From assembly GCA_023375675.1 (NCBI GenBank), contig JALQBC010000008.1, positions 1,178,001-1,242,000 on the forward strand: a DNA stretch of 64,000 nt. Reading direction: 5' to 3'. Below, in pieces: positions 48,546 through 59,361 of the stretch (its first letter is position 1; each line of letters begins with the position of its first letter). The notes under the pieces were generated by a model. The model had not been told where the DNA came from. It worked only from the letters and a program-made list of their open reading frames with translations, and searched no databases. A program made the translations under genes and the position numbers. Origin of the DNA: Cytospora piceicola (Eukaryota; Ascomycota; Sordariomycetes; Diaporthales; Cytosporaceae).

Positions 48546-49069
48546 ACCCAGACTGCCAGATAAGATGGACGTCCCAAGCTGCTGGGTCTCTCACTCTCTC
48601 CAGCAGCCACTGTTCAATCCACCGCAATCCGAAACATCTGTCAATGCCCAGGTGGTTTCGCTGGCATGTACTAATGCAGGGGATGCCCCTAATGCACCAC
48701 CACCCGCAGCTTCCAGAACCAGGAGGTTTTTCCTTCAGATTCTGCAGTGCGGTGGGCTGACTGGCAGGATTGGTCGAGAGTCAACAGTGGCCGTCTCGTG
48801 GTCCACTACAGCCGAGGTGAAGGCAACCCCGCTACGGACTACTACATGGACCTCGGGACTGCACGGATATGCCGCTCTCGGGGCAACTTGAGCGTACCGG
48901 TATTGGTCTCTTGATAACTACTGATATCGTACTGATGAACATCCTCCAGACAACCTTGGATACAAGATCCTGAGGCATGTGGAATGCATGTGTTGCAGCC
49001 ATTAGTTCTTGCAGGCGAATCCTTTTTTCTTCTTTTTCATTTACAAGGCTGTCTGGCTGTCCGGAATTG

Positions 49070-50422
49070 TTATATGAGTCCACCAACCCCGACCCCATCA
49101 TGCTCTCTCTTAACACTATACGAGTTCTCAAGAGCGCTGCGCATCACAAACACGAGGTCCTTAAGGGCCGAGACCGACTTCACGAAAGTACTCATTCGCG
49201 TCGCGACAATCTCGTCATAATAAGCCAAGGGGTAAGAGTTATTAGGTCGAGCACGAAGATGCTGTGCCGCGGCTAGTATCTGCATTACTACAATGTCGCC
49301 GTACCGCGCTACTATCTCCCGGAGGATCGGGCCTGTCATTCACGTACGCTCGGTGTACTCGGACCAGCGAGCAAGGAGCAGTTTCAGCACGGCACGGTTG
49401 TTGTGCTATATGGCAGCTGTGAAGGGCATCTGTCCGGTCGTCGAGGTGGCGTTTAGGTCGGCGCCGTACTCTAGCAGCAGCAGCATGGCATACGTTGCAC
49501 TGCAGCCCCAGGTAACATACAGCAAAGTGTTCTTACCGTCCAATACACGCCTCGGTAATTGCTTTGAAGTGTAGGTGTCTCTTCGTTATTTCTGGATCTG
49601 GAGCGTTCCGGGCTGCGCAGTCTAGAAGGGTGCCGGATGTCACCCCCTTCGTGCTGGTAGAGACCGGCAGCGCCCCGGCTTCCAGTAGCAGTGGGAACCC
49701 AGGTTCTGTAATTCTGGTCCCAAAGAAAAATATCGCAAGCTTCATCGCCTGGGCAGTCATTAACGTGTGCAATCTGTTGATACGCTCGCCCAGCTCCCGT
49801 CGTCATAGGGAATTTATACATCTCGTGCTGCTGACCACGGAGAGACCATCGGAGCAACGAGTATCCCCTTGTCGAGGGAGCTTCCCTCGCCGATGCTAGT
49901 CCTTGCGCAAAGAGGCTTTCCATTCCATCAATATTGCCATCAGGAGAAAAGCTGACGCTCTGAGAAGAACCTGAAGAATACCGCAGGTGCCGAGTTGCAG
50001 GGAAGAGCCCATCTTGGTCTGACATGCAAGTTGCAACCGGAGGATCTGTGATCAACGATACCAGTATTCAACGTTGATGCTCGGTGTTAGCCCTATCTCG
50101 CACGCGAGTGGATTGCATTCATCACCTAGTAAAGGCAAACCTGTATAGATGACAAAGAGTTGCCCAGGTGCTTGCTCCAGAAATGACGGGGTTGCTGCGC
50201 AGATTTCCCTTTTCCATATCGTTGGCGGTTCCGCCAACTACCTGTTTCGGGCAACATTCACGAGTTGGTGAGCACCTTGATTAAGATCCCCAAATCATTG
50301 ATTAAGCATGAATACGTCTGGTAAACGCTGAGCAGCCGTATCGAATCACCGAGGTGGCCACACACTTCTGAGGCGATGGTGATGATGCTGGCGATACTAG
50401 CAGAGATGTAGAGAGGATCCAT
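49070..50422 (-). pseudogene. decayed ankyrin-repeat gene with fungal N-terminal (Helo-like) domain
   Basis: Read leftwards from an ATG at 50422, the sequence encodes MDPLYISASIASIITIASEV, the typical start of fungal N-terminal (Helo-like) domains. That frame stops at 50260-50258. Further left, SFSPDGNIDGMESLFAQGLAS and STRGYSLLRW resemble the fungal family in which this block precedes ankyrin repeats. Ankyrin-like pieces follow (PLLLEAGALPV; DGKNTLLYVTWGCSATYAMLLLLEYGADLNATS; HNNRAVLKLLLARW). They lie in different frames, with a shift near 49533-49545, an in-frame TAG at 49406-49408 and a TGA at 49340-49342. Full-length versions may act in incompatibility or innate-type responses; this copy cannot make the whole protein. 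An intron could explain the first stop but not the later breaks. Confidence 0.7.
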
Positions 50423-51575
50423 GATGGCTTAAACCGTTTTTCGTACGCCCAGCCCATGTGGCATCAGAAATCAATAGCCTTCAATTGTGGGAATAGGCTG
50501 GCAGAAGAGGGGGAAAGGCGTAGAGGCATTATGTGTTTGGTCTAGCGAAAGCTTCCTCGCTTGCTCTGTCAACAACCCACCCCCTCGTGCAATTCATCGT
50601 TTGAGAGCCAGTTGATTCACAGAATACTGTCACATTCTTCACCTCAAACCCACCCGGAACTTAGCTTCAAATACTATAATTTGTTAAATATATATTTTGA
50701 CTAGATAATCAGATTGGGATCCGTGGTTTTCGAGCCTTAACTTCCTTACCTCATGCGCCATCTCCTGAGCGGCGCCGTGTCGAACCGGCACATTACGGTT
50801 GTGTTGCGCATAATAGTGTTGCATCGCCAATATTGTGATTATAGTATTCAGAGGGACGACCAGCGAGCGGCCAACGATGACGATGTATTTATTTATACCT
50901 ATAATGCGTACTCAAGTACAGTATGTTGGTAGTTCCTTCTGCCGCATCTCCACTGCTCCCTGCGATGCGCCTCTTTAAAAAGGCCCCCACCTTCATCCGA
51001 TATCAAACCAGGCATGGCAACCAGCACCGACAAGGCTGCATTTGGCCAGGACCTCACTTGATCTACGTAAGCGCGTGGATGCTTGGGAGTGGAAGAAAGT
51101 GTAAGGCAAGTATACAGACCTTCAGTCTCGACAGCACGTACAAGCGACACTCTTCAGGCGTTTCGGTAACATCGTTTGGAAGTCACTCGAGGTCCCTCCT
51201 CGTTGTGGTACAAGTATTGTATTCCAAATATTCCACCTCGCTTTCAACGTTGTACCCTGTATCTATCTACCTACACTACACAAGAACGTGGTTATTGTTA
51301 TAGCCACGAATCATACCGAAAGACAGAATGATAGCCAAGAGGCACAGCCCAAATTTCCAGCACCGTCCTCGAGAGGGAGAACCCCAGCCATACCATGTTA
51401 AGCCTCCGAGAATTTGGTATCTCCTCCATCACGCCCGAACGCCAGTTGGTTGCGAAATAGCACAGGCCCGCAAGCCCGCAACCAACAGTCAAAAATCAGT
51501 ATTTTACAAGAAGCCGTCGCCAGATGAATTGTTCGCCGAAAGACACAATGCTAAAGGTGCTGTTGCTCAGATCTT
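50423..51575. other. intergenic region, no gene seen
   Basis: About 1.15 kb between the ankyrin relic and the RAD21 stop codon. Short open frames only, AT-rich near 50680-50720. Confidence 0.55.
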
Positions 51576-53545
51576 CTAAGCCGTGACAGCAACAGGCGCG
51601 GAGCCGGATGCTATCGCAGGCTCAGGCTGGTTGTGAGCTTCGTTCTCGTCCTGCTCCTCAATCTCACCACCAGCCTCCCTCTCGGCCCAGGCACCCCAGA
51701 GACCTCGCTTGCCTCTCACGCGGATGGAGCCGCCCAGAGAGCCCTCGGGCTGCTCGACCTTGATGGCATCCTTGGTGGCAAGGACGAGGCACTCGAAGAA
51801 CATCTTCGTGGCATCGGCCTTAGTCGTCTTCTTCTCCGGCAACAGCTCCTGGAAGACAACGGACGTCTTCTTGCGCTTTTCCGGGTTGGTAGCAGCCTCC
51901 TCGCCGAACAAGTCACGCAGGATGTGGACAGCATGCTTGGTGCCAATAGAAACCGGGCCGCTCTCCTCAGGGTGCACAAGGGGTGCAGTTGAGTCGTCGA
52001 AGTTGGGCAGCATCGAGGGCTCATCGTCATGAATCGCCATGCCATCATCATCGCCAGCAATCTCGAGGATGGTAGTGCCATCAGCGGCCACAGATTGGTT
52101 GCCGTTGTCATCGGGACCAAGCGCGAAAGGGTCGTCCTGGTCGATCTCGAGGCGCGGTGATTTCGACGCGTGCTCGCCGTCCACATCCATGTCGGCGATG
52201 CCACTATCTCGCTTCCTCTTGAGGTCGGTTGGCCCACGAATGGCATCAAGAGACATCAGACCCTTCAACTCCGGTGCCCAAGTAGCGCTTTGGCCGTCCA
52301 TGATTATGCTGGACACAAATCCGCCATTCTTCTGCATCTCCATCAAGGCCAGAAGGTAAGGGTCACGGGGGAGGAAGACCTGGGGCTTCAGGATGTTGTC
52401 GTGCTTGGACTGTTGCTCCTTGATGACAGCACCAGTGAGCATGGTCTGCTCATCAGGTGCAATGACCTTCCTCCTCTTGGATCGTTGTGGCGCATTTCGG
52501 ACCATGGTCGATTCGTCATCCCCGTTCGGCTCGTACATATCCGTGTTGTTCGCGTGTCGGCTGTACTCGATCTCGATCTCCTTGGCAAACTCCTCGTCAA
52601 TGTCGGACAGAGGGGACTCAGAAATGCGAGCGCGTGCCATATCGGGTCCCGCTGGGGCCTCGGGAACTGCAGACTGGTCTCCAAGGTTCAACTGGAAGTC
52701 GTCGTCTCCCATCATGATATCGCCATCGTCATCATGAATTCGAACGCCAGCGTCTCCGAAACCCAGAGCTGTGGACTGGTCATGATCCCTCTCCTTGCTA
52801 GGCTGTGGCAAATCGAACTCGCTGAAGATGTCCTCCTCAACGCCTCTAGCTACTGGAGCATCACGTCCCATTTCCACGGTCAGTCTGGTTGGTTGTTCGT
52901 CGATATCCATGCCGAAATCAAGCTGCAGATCCAAGTCGTCCACGTTAGCCAGAGCCAGGCCGTCGTCCTTCTCCATACCACTCTGCAAAAATTGGCTGTT
53001 GTTGAAGTCCTCCTGTAGGTTAATATCCCGATTGCTAACGCGGCCCTTGCGCCCCAGTGGTTGAGAGCTAACGTCGTGGTCCTGCGTACTCAAAAGCAAG
53101 TCGACATCAGGGGCAGGAAGCAAGTCCAGGTTGTCGTATGGGGTGATTCGGTCTGGGAGGAGCAGAGACTCCCGGTTGGGAATCTGCAGGTTGGCGGGGA
53201 TATCATTGTTGCCTGAGGATCGGAATGCCTATGAAAGCATCAGTTGAAAGTCCTTTGACACTTTCGAAATTGGTGACGTACCATCTTGATCTTCATCAAA
53301 GCTTCGTTGCAGTCATCCAGTAGGTATCGTGCCTTGCGGCTGTAGATTCTGACGACACCAAGCAGCAGCTGACCAGTCAATCGGAGGGCCATGGGTGCCT
53401 GACTGGGCGTAATGATCTGCTCGACACTCTCGGTAAGGTTTGACTGTAAAATGTGCTGTTTTGAGAGTTTGCGCTCCAAGTTGGCGGAGAGCCAGACTCG
53501 AGCCAATGGCCCGGTCTTCTGGAGGAGAGTCTCGGAATAGAACAT
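51576..53545 (-). CDS. RAD21: RAD21/SCC1 cohesin kleisin subunit
   Basis: Kleisin that closes the SMC1-SMC3 cohesin ring and is cut by separase at anaphase; nuclear. Exon 1 (53545-53282, 88 codons) is the N-terminal kleisin domain: [29 protein letters not shown] and [17 protein letters not shown]. Exon 2 (53228-51576) completes 638 aa. The C-terminal winged-helix domain, which binds SMC1, is at about residues 560-615 ([22 protein letters not shown]...[13 protein letters not shown]). The acidic middle carries EIEYSR (near residue 310), similar to the separase consensus (ExxR). The mitotic RAD21 is preferred over the meiotic paralogue REC8 because of the N-terminal and C-terminal sequences. Confidence 0.92.
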
Positions 53546-55569
53546 GGTGGCGACGGCGTCGCAGTATGACTAAAGGGGAGACCCGGTGTCTGGAGTGATG
53601 CCCGCGATACAATTAGAATGATATCGATATACAGTTGGATGATTGTTCGACGCGACGACGCGGAGATGTGGGCCTTGCAGAATCGTAAACAAGGGCGCGT
53701 TTGAAGCCAGTCGCGTGAGATCGCCAACAAGGGTGGTGATTAAAACAGCGCAACGCGTAAAAGCGTGTGCAATCCGTCAAGAAGCACAGTATAAATGGCG
53801 CGGTGAGCAAAAGGAAGGCGCTGGAGCTCTTCGCGATAGCTATAAGGTGGATCGCGGGGGTGGATGGATGGTCAGGCGAAAGAGGAATGAAACCAGAGAG
53901 GGGGAGATGATTGGGATCTGGAGGTGTTGTTCTTGGTCCCAGGTGCCTTTCCTTTGCCCGGTGCAACGGACTGGGTCCACCCTTAGCCAAAAACTTCGAA
54001 ATCCAGTGGCTGGGGAACGTGGCTGGTATCCACTCCTAACTAGGATGGGCGCGTACAGCACCCAAGTACGGATGCGTTTAAGGGTTCGGGTTCGGGTTCG
54101 GGGTCTCGGTTTTGGTTCAATTCCCACCAACGCACCTACACAGCTGCTTACGATGTACTACTGTTGACCGGTCACTCCAGATGTCTACGCTCGAGTCGAT
54201 AATGAGAAAGCCTCTCTTGCTTGCCTCGGATAAAGGCTTTACCAACCAGCTATGTTGTGTTTGATGGTTCTCATTCATCGCCACATCTCTCTGAAGGTCC
54301 GATTGCTGGATGGGGTTTGTGGTGCAACCGGGAGAAACACGCCAACATGATATCGACCTAGAGATCAGACGGCAGCGACAACTCTCATCACAGAAGCCAC
54401 CGGCATGATTGGCTTCGTATCCTCCTCGTCGCACTTGAGGCTGGCCACTATGTGCGCTATACCATGCGATCCAGAGAAACCCCAGACAGTCGCGTTCGAT
54501 GCCGCAGTCCTGAGGCTCGCACCGGGCGGCCGCGCAGTCATTATGTCGCCGGCTAATATCTGGAGAAACTTGGAACGGAGGAGGCGAGATGTGACGTCTT
54601 ACTGTTTAACCTGTGTACCTTACACTCTTTACCTTTCAAGTTTACAGAATGAATACCTACCTAGGTGCTTAGGCAGTGCATAGATGCAGAGGTATCTAGT
54701 CAACATATATCAGGGGCTTACACAGCATGTGTCGTCTGCCCAGCTAGTTTCGAGTAGTCGTCTTCAGGTACAGTAGTACATCAGGATGATGGTGAGGGCA
54801 AGTTGGTGTCTATTCTCGTCCGTTTTCGACCTCGCAGCACTGATTGGGGTGATCAATCTAAAATATATTGTTGGACCTTGAAGCTCATTAGATCCGTGCA
54901 TATAATTAATTGCAGTGTATGGACGAGGAAGACAGCCACGATATTGGAGCTTACCACCAACTCCAGCTGGAAAGAAGTACCTAAGTACCTTGGTAAGTGC
55001 GACCAGCTCAGGGGCTAAGTCGCACTAGGCTGACCATTATTCTCACTACGTCTACAAGCCATCATGGTCAATTTAGCCCCGTGAAAGTGGCTGTAGGGGC
55101 CAGCGCGGCGCGACGCGGCCCTCGGAGCTGCTGTGGATTCTGTCTCGACGGGCCAGAACGTCGACGGGTCAGGAACATGCTCTAGAACAATACGATGGGA
55201 AGAGCCTCAATATTACACGTCAGCGCCTTGTAGTAATTAGGATTTCTGCAAATCGCTTGCAGGGGATCAAACAACCTTGGAAACTACTGCCCCTAAATTC
55301 GAGTTGTCGCTTTTCTTCGCAACCGACTTTCGTTCCTCGACGACCTCTACATACCTACGGACTATGACGCTCATCCCACGATACTGACGGAATTAATGCG
55401 GTTACTACAGTGTCACAGCATCTCGGGTTCTCAGTGTGGCTTGTGCCCTCTCGACATCTACTGCAGATAGATCGACGCTTGGGTCTGGACCTTTCGACAC
55501 ACCCACACCTTGGCCCTTACCTGCTGCGCTCTCACTGCATACCTTCCTCGGAGTTCCTCGTCCGAGACC
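53546..55569. other. intergenic region between divergent genes
   Basis: About 2 kb containing the RAD21 and PMR1 promoters. A GGGTTC-type short repeat occurs at about 54079-54105 and ACCTAGG motifs near 54660. The frame at 55436-55569 is open and protein-like but has no ATG; see the PMR1 entry. Confidence 0.5.
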
Positions 55570-58500
55570 ATGGAGAGATTCACTAGAGACTCTTCAAGTC
55601 TACCCGTCTTCAACGAGCCGAGCAAGTCGATCGAATTAGCACCCTGGGCCGACAATGGGCGCTCGCGGTCGACATCTCCAGGATTTGCGCGCACAACATC
55701 CGCACAGTCAAGGGTAATTACTTTCGCCACCAGAATGATATCCGTCTCCATGACAAAGTGCTGACTTGATTCCCGGTTAAGGGCATCGCCGACGAGTTCT
55801 CCTACCTGACTGCCACAGAGGCCGCATCCCGACTGAAGACCTCTATTATATACGGCCTCTCACCCCCCGAAGCCCTATCGCGACTACGAGATTTTGGACC
55901 TAACGAGATACCTCACGACCCCCCAGAGCCTCTTTGGTTACGATTCCTAGGACAGTTCAAAGAGCCATTGATACTTCTCTTGCTTACTTCGGCCGGAGCT
56001 TCTGTACTTGTGGGAAATGTGGATGATGCTGTCAGTATTACTGTCGCAGTGACTATCGTTGTCGCTGTGGGTTTCGTGCAAGAATACCGCTCCGAGAAAT
56101 CCATCGAAGCGTTAAACCACCTCGTCCCCAACCATGCGCACTTGATCCGGAACCCTACCGCCAAATCCGCGTCGGGCACACGTATCCCGAATTGGCAGCC
56201 GGCTGGAGAAAATGGTCACGAAGAAGACGACTCGTCTGGCGCTCCCACACCAGCCGAAGATATAATCGAAGCTTCATCGTCCAAGGTCATGGCGGCTACT
56301 CTAGTACCTGGCGATCTTGTCTTGTTCACAACGGGTGACCGCATCCCTGCCGATGTGCGCATCACGAAAGCTGCGGACCTCACGATAGACGTGTCGAACC
56401 TCACTGGTGAGACTGAGCCGATCAGAATCACGGCTGAACCGCGTGCTCGCACTGGGCTGGCATCGACAAATCATGGAGGCCCGACGCTGCAGCTGCCTAC
56501 AACTACGTTCGCTGATCAGTCAGAGGGAGCTAACAAGAGAAGAGACCATGATGATGGGAGGAATATCGCTTATATGGGAACACTGGTCAAATCTGGCCAC
56601 GGTCAGGGCATTGTCTTTGCGACAGGCGGAGAGACGCAATTTGGTACCATTGCCACAAGTGTCACGGACACGGAAAGCCCTCGCTCGCCCCTCCAGCTTT
56701 CCATGGACCATCTCGGCTCTCAGCTCAGCAAGTTCTCTTTCGTGGTCATCGGGCTCATTTCCCTGGCCGGCTGGTTTCAGGGCAAGGCCTTGCTCGACAT
56801 ATTTACCATATCTATCTCTCTCGCTGTCGCTGCAATCCCCGAAGGACTTCCAATCATTGTCACTGTGACACTGGCTTTAGGTGTACATCGTATGGCGAAG
56901 CATAATGCTATTGTCCGCAGGATGCCGAAGGTTGAGACTTTAGGTTCCGTCAATGTGGTCTGTTCCGACAAGACGGGTAAGTTGTGCAGATTGAAACGAG
57001 GTTGTATTGCTTTGACTGACGTTTGACCAGGTACGCTCACAATGAACCACATGACGACCTCGAAAATGTGGTACTTCGGCACGAATGATGCGGTCAATGT
57101 TGACTCGGATGACGAGGCTACGGATGTTTCCCCCGATGCGGCAACGCTACGAATTTTGCGTATAGGCAATATTGCCAATGACGCTCGCCTAGCCAGACGC
57201 TATACCGAGAATGGAGCTGCAGCTAAAGCGGTGCTGTCTTCAACTCTGGGACGCGACGAGTCTTCAACCTACACACGCTGGGTCGGTCAGCCAACGGACA
57301 TCGCCATGCTCGACATGCTGGACAGGTTCCGCGAACATGATGTGCGTGAATCTATTGGGCCTCGGACTACGGAGACCCCTTTCAGTTCCGACAGGAAATG
57401 GATGGGTGTTACCATCGGATCTGATAAAAGCGAGAAGGAGTTTGCCTATATGAAAGGGGCTCTAGACCGCGTGCTTGAGGCCTGTGATAGCTACCTCATG
57501 AAGGATGGTAGGGAGTTCGTGCTTGACTTGGCGCGCAAGCAAGAGATCAATCAAGCTGCAGAGGCCATGGCATCCAAGGGACTGCGAGTGATCGCATTCG
57601 CGAGTGGACCAGTGAACAGACCCGGAAAGGGCAAGTCCAGCGGTTCGAACACTAGAAGCGGAACCCCTGGCAATGAGGGAAGCAGCAGTCCCCACCCACA
57701 CGAAGATGACAACGTTTACAAAAGCCTCACCTTTGCTGGTATTGTGGGCATGAGTGATCCTCCAAGACCTTCGGTAGCGAGATCAATCAGGAGACTGATG
57801 CGCGGCGGAGTCAAGGTGATAATGATCACGGGCGATGCGGAGACTACCGCGGTGGCCATAGGTAAACAGCTCGGCATGGAAATTGCCACTCCTCGGGGAC
57901 ATGGCCCTGGCCAGGTCTCGGTTAGCCCAGTTCTGTCTGGCAAGGACGTGGACAATCTCTCCGAGGAAGACCTGGCGCAAGCAATGCAACATACCACTAT
58001 CTTCGCGCGTACTAACCCTGACCACAAGATGAAGATCATTAGGGCTCTTCAAGCGCGGGGAGATATCGTTGCAATGACTGGCGACGGAGTCAATGACGCC
58101 CCGGCGCTGAAGAGAGCAGACATAGGCATCGCGATGGGTAGGAATGGAACGGACGTGGCCAAGGAGGCTGCGGACATGATCCTTACAGACGACGATTTTT
58201 CCACCATCCTGAGTGCGATTGAGGAGGGCAAGGGCATCTTTAACAACATTCAAAACTTCCTAACCTTCCAGCTAAGCACAAGCGCGGCTAGTTTGTCTCT
58301 GGTGCTGCTCTGCACACTTCTGGGATTCAAGTCTCCGTTGAACGCAATGCAGATTCTCTGGATTAGTGAGTACTCCGTTCCCTGGTTCTATCTGAGCAAA
58401 TATGCTAACATGATGTTAGATATCATCATGGATGGCCCTCCCGCGCAGTCGCTTGGTGTAGAAAGTGTCGACCCGGATGTTATGAAACGCCCACCCCGAA

Positions 58501-58958
58501 AACGTGGCGCTCCTGTGCTTACAAAGGCACTCATTCAACGCGTCTGCCTGTCCGCCTTCATTATCATGCTCGGTACCATGCTTGTCTACAGGCACGAGAT
58601 GCTCGATGGCGGCGAAGTCACCCGCCGCGACACGACCATGACCTTCACCTGCTTCGTTCTCTTCGACATGTTCAACGCGCTTGGCTGCAGGTCGGAATCC
58701 AAGTCGATCCTGCGCGGCGAGGTCGGGCTGTTTTCAAACAAGCTCTTCAACTGGGCAGTCTCCTTAAGCCTTGTCGGCCAGTTGCTGGTCATTTACTTTC
58801 CCTGGCTGCAAGAAGTCTTCCAAACGGAAGCCTTGGGATTCTATGATCTCGTGAGACTGGTTATGCTGTGCAGCACGGTGTTCTGGGCAGACGAAGCGAG
58901 GAAGTGGTGGAAATACGGGAAGAGAAGCCTGGGAAGTGGATATAGCCAGATTGTTTGA
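55570..58958 (+). CDS. PMR1: PMR1-type Ca2+/Mn2+ P-type ATPase (secretory pathway)
   Basis: Pumps Ca2+ and Mn2+ into the Golgi. Exons 55570-55713, 55782-56976, 57031-58365 and 58420-58958 join in phase to give 1070 aa. The N-terminal cytosolic segment ends TSAQSR, spliced to [18 protein letters not shown]. Visible motifs are the actuator LTGETEP (TGE loop), M4 AAIPEGLP, the phosphorylation site SDKTGTLT (created by splicing at 56976/57031), the hinge [21 protein letters not shown], and M6 [17 protein letters not shown]. The intron at 58366-58419 is exactly 54 nt and has no stop, so the unspliced frame stays open. The start chosen is ATG 55570 with an ACCATGG context. The other frame at 55436-55639 also looks like PMR1 N-terminal sequence, so the N-terminus is uncertain. 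Confidence 0.88.
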
Positions 58959-59361
58959 GAGACAAACGGCAACGCATATTGTGCTGCGCTTGCATATATA
59001 CGCAGCGCACATGTAGAAACAACATAATTAGAAAGTATAACAAGGAAAATGTGTGTACTACCATGAATGCTGTCTTATATCAAAACTAGAAGCTAGAAGC
59101 CTGCATGGTAGTCTGCTCCAATTGAACCCCTGAAATCAATAGGCGTAGTAGGCATTTTAGTAAACATACTAGGGGTCGTTCAGACGGCGTCTAAAATCAC
59201 GCAGTTTCGGTTATTGACAGCTGACACAATACTGTTGTCAACACCTCCAGCTACCGCATTAACAAGCAACCCGAAACTCGCTGCTAAATGGCAACGACAG
59301 CCGTAACGTGAACATCACCCCAACAAGTAGGCATGCAACGCCACTCGTTACGGCCACCTCG
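58959..59361. other. short intergenic region
   Basis: 3' flank of PMR1 and upstream region of COG4, same strand. No gene seen; TATATACGCAGCGCA-like sequence lies near 58995-59010. Confidence 0.5.

Larger units (their letters stand above)
46534..49069. other. long intergenic region containing a telomere-like repeat
   Basis: About 2.5 kb upstream of the disordered-protein gene. It contains a GTAGGTAGG-rich tract (47286-47322), the 16-bp telomere-like repeat (47985-48036), a GAAGAA run near 48366 and a dense palindrome cluster (48440-48545). A 108-aa open frame at 48565-48891 (+) has no recognisable similarity and is not called. Confidence 0.55.

Noticed and set aside
48565..48891. 108-aa plus-strand open frame
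   Set aside because: No domain, and short. It may be chance.
52170..53018. 282-aa open frame on the + strand
   Set aside because: Antisense to the acidic middle of RAD21; no family resemblance.
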